Shown piece by piece: positions 1 through 6,269 of a stretch of DNA of 64,000 nt. How positions within the stretch are numbered: the stretch's first letter is position 1; the number at the start of each line of letters is the position of its first letter. Both the position numbers and the translations under genes were made by a program. Source of the DNA: Sphingomonas sp. Leaf343 (lineage in GTDB: Bacteria > Pseudomonadota > Alphaproteobacteria > Sphingomonadales > Sphingomonadaceae); the NCBI RefSeq assembly GCF_001423765.1, contig NZ_LMPG01000016.1, positions 1 through 64,000 of the forward strand, read 5' to 3'. The notes beneath the pieces are model-generated. The model made no database searches. It saw only the letters and a program-made list of their open reading frames with translations, and was not told where the DNA came from.

Positions 1-216
1 CCCGCCGATGCTGCCAGGCGGGTTGTGCAACACCGCCCCGAGGGGCACCATACTAACCCCGGACTCCAGTTATGACTGGTAGAGCTTTGGGGAACACGTC
101 ACCGCTCTGGCGATGCTCGGCAAACATCTGTTCGACGAGGTTCAGGTCAGCACGCGGTGGAGACGAAGCTATAAGGCTCGCCCGCAGGACTATTTGTCTG
201 ATTTCCGTGAGCGTTG

Positions 217-884
217 ATGATGGCCGAGCACGAAATCATTGTCGTTAGCCGGGATGTCGGTGGCGGGTGGACGGTGCGGGAGAGTAGCGGCGTGTTGCTC
301 GGGCGCTTCATATCCGGTGCCGCAGCCAATCGCTTTGCCTTCGACGAGCAACACAGCCGGCTCGACAGCTCCGTCGCCCTATCAGACGGCGTTCTGACCC
401 TGCGGATAAGCGGCCATCCTCAAAGCCCGACACGCCTCTGGCGGAGAGCGGTTCGCGTAAGACTGACAGCATCCTCTATATCCATGCGACCCCGTTCGCG
501 ACGATATGCCTACATGAACAAACGGCCGAAGTTGGGAAGGCCCAAGGAGCCCGCGAGTGTCTGCTTGGGGTCCAAACGCCTGCCAATCGCCAAGCCGAGA
601 TTCTCGGTTTAAAGCCAAGCCGCGATTACGGCAGGAAGGGCACCATTGTCATAACCGAGCACTTGGCATCCGACGCTTATGGCCTCCTCATCCTTGCCCC
701 TGAGGTCGCGCTTGGCAGTGGCTGGCTGGGAGGCGACAGGGTCGTCGGTCGGGCAGCCATCCGTGACCTGTTGATCAAAGCCGCTCGTTTCACGAACGAT
801 GAACGGCAGAGGCTCACTATCTATTTGCCCAGCAGAGCGATCACGCTCCGGTTGGATGAGATCGAACGATACTTCCGAGCGTAA
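217..884 (+). pseudogene. Hypothetical gene, apparently frameshifted (DUF2188-like N-terminus)
   Basis: The first part reads from ATG 217 (or TTG 214) and gives about 60 natural-looking residues (EIIVVSRDVGGGWTVRE, then GRFISGAAANRFAFDE) resembling small DUF2188-type proteins. After about position 410 that frame becomes arginine-rich and stops at 612. The neighbouring frame stays open from before 410 to a stop at 884 and has better protein character (KTDSILYIHATPFATIC near 460, then LLIKAARFTNDERQRLTIYLPS near 770), but it has no ATG, GTG or TTG before 663. The simplest reading is one gene broken by a frameshift, or two fused remnants. I cannot assign a function. It lies inside the integrated element. 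Confidence 0.3.
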
Positions 885-1019
885 CATCGCTCCGCGGCGG
901 CTCCGAGCACTTGCCGAACGAGAGCAAAGTCCGGCCTAAGCTGAGAAGTTGGAAGCCGACCCCGGATGTCTGGGCCGAGCTCGCCGGCAACCTCAATAGC
1001 GAGCTCGACCCATTGTCGG

Positions 1020-1418
1020 TCATGTGGGGAAATGAATTCCACAAAGCTTGTTGCCATCGGGATCGCGGAAGTAGGCTAGTTCAATGGCCCCCATGGAGGG
1101 GCTCATTCGCGGTCCCGGTGGCGCTTCAACGGACGTGCCGCCGTTAGCGATGGCGACGTCGTGGAACTCCTTCACCTGCTCGGGCGAATTGCACGTGAAT
1201 GCGACGGTGCTGCCGTTTGCCACGGTCGCCGGCTCATCGTTGATGGGCTCGGTGACTATGAAGTTGGTGCCGTTCTCGTTGCGGTAGAACAGGCGGGTAT
1301 GGCCGCTGCCTGCGATATTGAGCGTGGCCTCGCTCACGCCAAGGACGCTCAGCACTTCGTCGTAGAAGCGCTTGGAGCGCTCGATATCGTTCGAACCTAC
1401 CATCGTATGAAACAGCAT
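1020..1418 (-). CDS. VOC-fold (glyoxalase/bleomycin-resistance type) protein
   Basis: The 132-residue product begins MLFHTMVGSNDIERSKRFYD and ends with FRDPDGNKLCGIHF, the paired beta-alpha-beta signature of the vicinal oxygen chelate superfamily. The metal-ligand-like positions are His4 near the start and the acidic/FRDPDGN strand at the end. The start at 1418 is chosen because AGGAGAGAG lies just upstream (1421-1430 read on the minus strand); a longer reading to 1478 adds a tail without family character. Members include glyoxalases, dioxygenases and antibiotic-binding proteins, and the substrate cannot be told from sequence. It is the only intact cargo-like gene seen in this end of the integrated element. 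Confidence 0.8.
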   Translation of the reverse strand: MLFHTMVGSNDIERSKRFYDEVLSVLGVSEATLNIAGSGHTRLFYRNENGTNFIVTEPINDEPATVANGSTVAFTCNSPEQVKEFHDVAIANGGTSVEAPPGPRMSPSMGAIELAYFRDPDGNKLCGIHFPT

Positions 1419-1689
1419 GGTCTCTCTCCTGACAGATGGCTGCCTGGTGCAAGGCGCCTGTAGGTGTCCCATAGCCAAGACAGACGCGCAGTCACGCCTC
1501 CTTCGTCATCGACATCGCCGGAGGACGGCAAAGGTATGTGGTCGTGCGGGCGAAGCAATAGCGACCAAGCTTCGGCGTTGGCTGGAGACAAATGACGCAT
1601 GACGGTGCAGGGCCTCTTGGCGCGGACATCCCGCTTAAAACAGGCACGAAACACCTTTGTGACCGTCAAAAGGGTCATCCCCCATCTGG

Positions 1690-2018
1690 TCAGGACATTG
1701 CACGTCGCCAGCGGCACAAATCAGGCAGTTCGTACATCAGCTTCAGGGCATCAGGCCAGCCGACGTCGGAGAATAAGCCGAGGATCGAGACCAGCTGTGC
1801 ACGGCGCCCCGGATGATCCGGACGACGACGCTGTTGGCAAGGCTTTCGTGATGATAGCCCTCGCGCGCTGCCGGCCCCGGCAGCACGGCGTGCACGATGT
1901 CGAACACGGCCGCAGGGTCCGCCGGGATCAGATATTCGCAGAGCTTGATCAGATGAGGGATCGTCGCCGGATTGCTCGAATAAGCGAGCAGATCGGGAAC
2001 GCCAGCAATCTGCTACCG
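1690..2018 (-). pseudogene. Remnant of a conserved hypothetical gene, frameshifted
   Basis: On the minus strand two frames must be joined to give a natural protein. From about 2017 down to 1815 one frame reads GVPDLLAYSSNPATIPHL, then AVFDIVHAVLPGPAAREG and SVVVRII. From about 1805 to the stop at 1690 the next frame reads AQLVSILGLFSDVGWPDAL and ends KLMYELPDLCRWRRAMS. The text is helical and leucine-rich, like the C-terminal part of a large protein. There is no start codon and stops close the first frame just upstream, so this is a decayed C-terminal fragment. I do not recognise the family with confidence. Confidence 0.4.
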
Positions 2019-2085
2019 TCACGGCGATGAATATCCGTCCATCGCCCGATAATGGACTTATTCAACAGCCTGCAAAGACTGTTGC

Positions 2086-3495
2086 TCATCCTGCGGCAAG
2101 CCGCGCCACTGCCGACCGGAGTTGATCGGCATCGATGCCGCCGCCCGCAAACTGCGCAGCCAGTGTGGCGATGAGCATGTTGTCGTCCACCTCGGCAGGC
2201 ACCGATCGGCTCACCGGTCGCGCCGGCACATGAGAAACCGTCCATCGTCGGGGCGCAATGCGCCGTTCCTTGCCATCCAGCACGGCGGCGATCTTGGCCG
2301 CCACCGCATCGGCAGCCGAGCGCAGCAGATCGTCGATATGGATATACCCCTGCGTCACGCCACGCTTGCCGTGTCCAAGCAAGCCCGCGATCGTCAGCTC
2401 GGAATAGCCCAACTCGCCCGCGATACTGGCGAAGGTGTCCCGAAAGACGTGCGGGGTGACGCCCTCGATCTGCGCGGTCTTGCAAAGCCGTTCGACCAGA
2501 TCGGGCACCTGCTTGTACCATGTCCCCGTCCAGTCCGAGGGGAAGATATAGGGATTGCCCGGCTGCTCGGCCTGCGCCTCGATCAGCTCCATCGCCACCG
2601 CGCCGACCACGCGGACCTGCGCGCCACTTTTGGTGTCGGGGAACATCACGCAGTCGGCATCGAAGTCGACCCAGCCACGCTGGAGCGCCTGCGCCTCGTT
2701 GCGGCGGAAGCCGGTCAACAGGATCAGCCGTACCGCGGCAAGGCCGACGGGATGCTCACCTTGGTCCGCCGCGGTTCGCATTGCCTTGCCTAATGTGGCC
2801 AACTCCGCGACCGACAGCCGGCGGGTCCGCTGGCCGCTTGCCAGCCGACGGACGCCCCGCGCTGGATTGTTGTCGATCTTGCCGAGCCGCAGCGCATGCT
2901 CGAACACGGCATGAAGCGTCGAGATGCTCCGCGATCCCGCACCAACGCCGCCGATCGTATCGCGCCCGCGCCCGACCCCGCGTGACCGCGACGACTTCCC
3001 CTGCGCGACATCGGCCTGGAAGGCGGCGATGTCGGGCGGCCCCAGCGACTTCACCTTGCGGGTGCCGATCAGCGGCTTGATGTGCCGCTCGATCCGGCTG
3101 CGATCCATCCGCAGCGTGGACATCTTGATCGGCAGCCGCCGCCGGCCGAGCAGCCGCCCGCTTTCGGCCTCTTCCAGATACCAGTCGCAGATGTCGGCCA
3201 CGGTGGGCGCCGCGCGTGCGGCATCGCGCGTCTCGATCGGATCGTTGCCCCTCGCTACGTCACCCAGCCGCTTCTTCGCCTCGATGCGCGCCTGCTCGAC
3301 CGTCAGCACCCCGCACCGGGCCAGCGTCAGCCGGCGGCTGCGGCCATCCGCATTGCGATACTGGAGGACGAAGGTCTTAAGGCCGGATGGCAGCACCCGC
3401 ACGCCAAACCCTCGCAACTCCTTGTCCCAGTGCGTTTCCTGTCCGGATGCCAGGATCGGCAATGCGTCGATCCGGGTCTTGGTGAGCTTCGCCAT
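2086..3495 (-). CDS. Tyrosine recombinase / phage-type integrase
   Basis: The product has 469 residues. An N-terminal DUF4102-like arm-binding domain (about 1-95, [20 protein letters not shown]) is followed by a SAM-like core-binding domain and the catalytic domain. The catalytic set is complete: Arg264/265 in [11 protein letters not shown], Lys289 in DTKSG, His349 and Arg352 in HVFRDTFA, His375 in LLGHG and Tyr384 in TQGYIHI. The start at 3495 is supported by GGGAGG eight bases upstream and by [12 protein letters not shown], the usual beginning of this family; a reading from 3564 adds nothing homologous. The gene points away from the tRNA-Thr fragment at 3683-3727, as expected for an integrase at an element end. 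An A-B-A'-B' inverted-repeat arrangement covers its leader. Confidence 0.95.
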   Translation of the reverse strand: MAKLTKTRIDALPILASGQETHWDKELRGFGVRVLPSGLKTFVLQYRNADGRSRRLTLARCGVLTVEQARIEAKKRLGDVARGNDPIETRDAARAAPTVADICDWYLEEAESGRLLGRRRLPIKMSTLRMDRSRIERHIKPLIGTRKVKSLGPPDIAAFQADVAQGKSSRSRGVGRGRDTIGGVGAGSRSISTLHAVFEHALRLGKIDNNPARGVRRLASGQRTRRLSVAELATLGKAMRTAADQGEHPVGLAAVRLILLTGFRRNEAQALQRGWVDFDADCVMFPDTKSGAQVRVVGAVAMELIEAQAEQPGNPYIFPSDWTGTWYKQVPDLVERLCKTAQIEGVTPHVFRDTFASIAGELGYSELTIAGLLGHGKRGVTQGYIHIDDLLRSAADAVAAKIAAVLDGKERRIAPRRWTVSHVPARPVSRSVPAEVDDNMLIATLAAQFAGGGIDADQLRSAVARLAAG

Positions 3496-3502
3496 AAGCA
3501 AC

Positions 3503-3564
3503 CCTCCCGCGTATTTTGCTGACAATAGCGCGGGAGGTCGAAATTGTAAGCATATTGTCAGCAA
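3503..3564 (-). promoter_or_regulatory. Two interleaved perfect inverted repeats in the integrase leader
   Basis: Repeat A is a perfect 12-base pair: TTGCTGACAATA (3516-3527) and TATTGTCAGCAA (3553-3564). Repeat B is a perfect 9-base pair: CCTCCCGCG (3503-3511) and CGCGGGAGG (3529-3537). On the minus strand the order is A-B-A'-B' followed by the start codon at 3495. B' contains the GGGAGG ribosome-binding site. In RNA the A and B stems interlock, so they could form a pseudoknot or exclude each other. In DNA, A could be an operator for an excisionase or repressor. The geometry is seen directly; the function is inference. Confidence 0.6.
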
Positions 3565-3598
3565 GTTCGATCAAAACAGGGCGTATTCGAGAGATTTA

Positions 3599-3658
3599 TG
3601 GCGTAGGTACAATTCTCACTAAGTGTTGAATAATAGTGGTTTGGCGTAGGATGGCGTA
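3599..3658. repeat. Three TGGCGTA direct repeats, possible integrase arm sites
   Basis: TGGCGTA occurs at 3599-3605, 3642-3648 and 3652-3658, all in one orientation, between the integrase gene and the tRNA-derived core. Short direct repeats beside the crossover core are typical arm-type sites for the N-terminal domain of tyrosine recombinases. Binding is inferred only from position. Confidence 0.4.
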
Positions 3659-3682
3659 CAACAGCGAACTATATTTCTCAAA

Positions 3683-3727
3683 TTGGTAAGGCTGAGGTCG
3701 TGAGTTCAATCCTCACCGGCAGCACCA
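3683..3727 (+). other. Attachment-site junction: 3' half of a tRNA-Thr(GGT) gene
   Basis: The sequence fits a tRNA from anticodon loop to CCA: loop TTGGTAA (3683-3689, anticodon GGT), anticodon-stem 3' strand GGCTG, variable loop AGGTC, T stem GTGAG with loop TTCAATC and CTCAC (3700-3716), acceptor strand CGGCAGC (3717-3723), A, then CCA at 3725-3727. No matching 5' half (expected to begin GCTGCCG) precedes it. It is therefore a displaced 3' end left by recombination at the anticodon loop, and it marks the end of the element carrying the adjacent integrase. The intact tRNA is predicted at the other element end, left of the window. Confidence 0.75.
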
Positions 3728-4571
3728 TTTTCCGATGACTTGGCTGGCTTCCGTTCAGAGGGAGGTGCGCCAAGCGTCACGGGGGCATCATCCGGCGACG
3801 CTAAGATCTGACGCGCTGCGTCGGCAGCCGACGGCTGAAAACTTCGCACAGACGGGTCGAAACGCCTCCTCAAAGGCGGGCTGAGCAGCGCCGCGTTGCA
3901 GAGAACGGCCAACCTGACGTGGCGGAGGCGCGAAGTATGACAGGACTGTGAAGTCGACACGCCGGCCGCCCGTGCTGCGGGCATCGATACCTCGCTCAGC
4001 GCCACGCTGCGAGCCAGCCCCGCCTGGGCAATCGAAGTAGCACTGCGCGGCGACCCCGTACGACGCACGTCGCTCACGCGCTTGCCGTTCGTATGGACAT
4101 CCGGCCGCGACCGGCGGGTACGAGAACGGGTATGTTGAACCAGTCTTCCACCACACGCACTCCGTCTTGCGTCGCAAGCCCGCGGATCAGGTGGCCGCGT
4201 GGGATGGGCGAGGTCTTACCCGCCGCCGTATGGATCGGGCGGCTCCTCGCTGGTCGTCGTCGGTCCGGGTCCGGACTCGCGGGCCGACGGTGATCCGCAA
4301 ATGGATAAGCTGCGGAATGACACTTATCCCGCCAGCCCATCATCGGCATCAATAACTAACCTTTTCAAGATTTAACTCATAAATTCTTGAGGGATTAACC
4401 TTGCGTGATTATTGTTCTGGTACGGATTTGAAGTACAAAATCCAAAGGGTTAGAAGAAGCTATTGGAATTACAGGAGAGGGGGTATAGTTATCGCGAACA
4501 GGTACCCGCATAACACGCGCCTTGGATCGAGGGCGAGCTGTCGAACGACTGTGGATTGACATGGAGAATGC
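3728..4571. other. Long stretch without a convincing gene
   Basis: No open frame here has good protein character. On the minus strand, 3706-4077 includes VALSEVSMPAARAAGVSTSQ, which faintly recalls the helix-turn-helix of IS66-type accessory proteins, but the surrounding frame is not convincing. Positions 4350-4480 are clearly more AT-rich than the surroundings and probably hold the promoter of the glycosidase gene that follows; I do not name -35 and -10 boxes. Confidence 0.4.
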
Positions 4572-6128
4572 ATGAAAAGGCTGATACTTATCGCGGCGGT
4601 ATTGCCGGCTATCGCCTTCACGCAGTCCACTCCCGCGCCGCAGCCGGTACAGACGCGGGGCAATCCCATCCTGTCGGATGGTCGTTACTACTCAGCCGAT
4701 CCGGCGCCCCTGGTCGATGGCGACACGCTTTATGTCTCGGCTGGTCGGGACGAGGCGCCTGCGGACGTCAACGATTTCATCATGAAGGAGTGGCAGCTGC
4801 TGGCGACGGCAGATCCCGGAACCGGGCGATGGCGTCATTATCCCGCCGTCATCGTACCGGAACGGGTGTTCGCCTGGGCGGAGCCGGCGCGCGCCTATGC
4901 CGGCCAGATGGTCAAGGGGCCGGACGGCCGCTTCTATTTTTACGCGCCGGTGCTGGAACGCGATAGTGCGGCGAAGGATCGCTTCGCCATCGGCGTCGCG
5001 GTGGCAAGCGCCCCGACCGGCCCATGGGCCGACGCCCATCCTACCGGCCCGATCATCTCGCAGCAGACGCCCGATACCAACGATCTCCAGAACATCGATC
5101 CGACCGTGCTGGTCGACGATGACAAGCGGGTCTTCGTCTATTGGGGTACGTTCGGCCGGATGCGCGGAATGGAACTCGCCGCCGACATGGTGACCCCGAA
5201 AAGCGCGCCGCGTCCCATGGTCGGCGTCGACGGCTTCTTCGAGGCGGCGTGGATCATGAAACGCCGGGGCGTCTATTATATGATGTATGCGGCCAACACT
5301 GCCGGCCCCGACAGCGCCTGCACGCCGGCGGTTTATCATGCCTGCCAGGCCTATGCGACCGCCACCTCGCCGTTGGGACCGTGGACGTATCGCGGCGTCC
5401 TGTTGAAGCCTGTGTCATCGACGACCTCTCATGCCGGTGCGGTCGAATTCAAGGGTCGGTGGTACCTCGTCTATCATACCGCCGACGCAAGGAACGGTGG
5501 CCACTTCCGCCGCTCGGTGGCGATCGATCGGCTCGACTGGGACGACAGCGTATCTCCGGCGGCGATGCGCGTCGTGCAGCCCACCCGTGCGCCGCAACCC
5601 GCTCCCGCCCCCACGCGCAACCTGGCGCGCCGGGCTACCGCCGCCGCATCGAACGAACCGCTTCCCACGCAATTCTGGATCAAGGCGCTGAACGACGGGA
5701 TAGTACGCAGTGCGCCGCTGCCGCCGGACGTGTGGAGCACCGCGCTGGACCAGCGACCGGCGGACGCGCCGTGGATCGAATATCGCTGGCCGACGCCCGT
5801 GACGATCGACGGCAGCCGCATCCGCTTCTTCGCGGGTACCCTGATGGGAACGCCCGACGGCACCACGGCACCCGTATCGTGGCGGCTCGAATATTGGGAC
5901 CAGGGTTGGCGGCCCGTCCGCGGCGTGATCGGCGACGTTTCCGTTTCCTCGCCGGTCTCCGAGGTGCGCTTTCCCGCGATCCGCACCCGTTGCCTGCGGG
6001 CAGTCTTCACGCCAGACACGGCGGAGGGCAGCAACCACGCCATGGCCGTGAGCGAATGGGAAGTCCTTGCGCCCGCCGCGAAGGTTTCTGCCTCCAGAAC
6101 GTCGATCGCGCCGGCGTGCGGCGCATGA
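4572..6128 (+). CDS. Secreted GH43-like glycosidase with C-terminal discoidin-like domain
   Basis: The 518-residue product starts with a Sec signal peptide (MKRLILIAAVLPAIAFTQS). Residues 35-330 form a five-bladed-propeller glycosidase of the GH43 type. Candidate catalytic residues are Asp43 (SADPAPLVDGDTLYV), Asp176 (NIDPTVLVDDD) and Glu224 (GFFEAAWIMK), with His286 in TSHAGAVEF. Known GH43 activities are beta-xylosidase, alpha-L-arabinofuranosidase, arabinanase and exo-1,3-galactanase; the exact one cannot be read here. Residues 345-505 resemble an F5/8 type C (discoidin) carbohydrate-binding fold. GGAG stands five bases before ATG. Its position upstream of a galactose catabolic set suggests a plant or galactan-type polysaccharide as substrate. 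Confidence 0.8.
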   Translation: MKRLILIAAVLPAIAFTQSTPAPQPVQTRGNPILSDGRYYSADPAPLVDGDTLYVSAGRDEAPADVNDFIMKEWQLLATADPGTGRWRHYPAVIVPERVFAWAEPARAYAGQMVKGPDGRFYFYAPVLERDSAAKDRFAIGVAVASAPTGPWADAHPTGPIISQQTPDTNDLQNIDPTVLVDDDKRVFVYWGTFGRMRGMELAADMVTPKSAPRPMVGVDGFFEAAWIMKRRGVYYMMYAANTAGPDSACTPAVYHACQAYATATSPLGPWTYRGVLLKPVSSTTSHAGAVEFKGRWYLVYHTADARNGGHFRRSVAIDRLDWDDSVSPAAMRVVQPTRAPQPAPAPTRNLARRATAAASNEPLPTQFWIKALNDGIVRSAPLPPDVWSTALDQRPADAPWIEYRWPTPVTIDGSRIRFFAGTLMGTPDGTTAPVSWRLEYWDQGWRPVRGVIGDVSVSSPVSEVRFPAIRTRCLRAVFTPDTAEGSNHAMAVSEWEVLAPAAKVSASRTSIAPACGA

Positions 6129-6269
6129 ACGGTTTTCGGGGCGGCGACGTCTGTCGCGTGAAACGAGCGCCACGACGATAGCAAGAACCGCCTGCTCGTT
6201 CGCCGAGCGAACGATGCGGCGGCACCCCGCCACGGCGACGTGGTTCACTGCATTCGCATGGGATACTGG

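Noticed and set aside
1397-1717. Minus-strand frame upstream of the VOC gene
   Set aside because: It overlaps the VOC start, has no recognisable domain and no clear ribosome site.
3640-3727. A complete tRNA gene
   Set aside because: The 3' half folds correctly, but no GCTGCCG acceptor strand or D arm precedes it, so it is a fragment.
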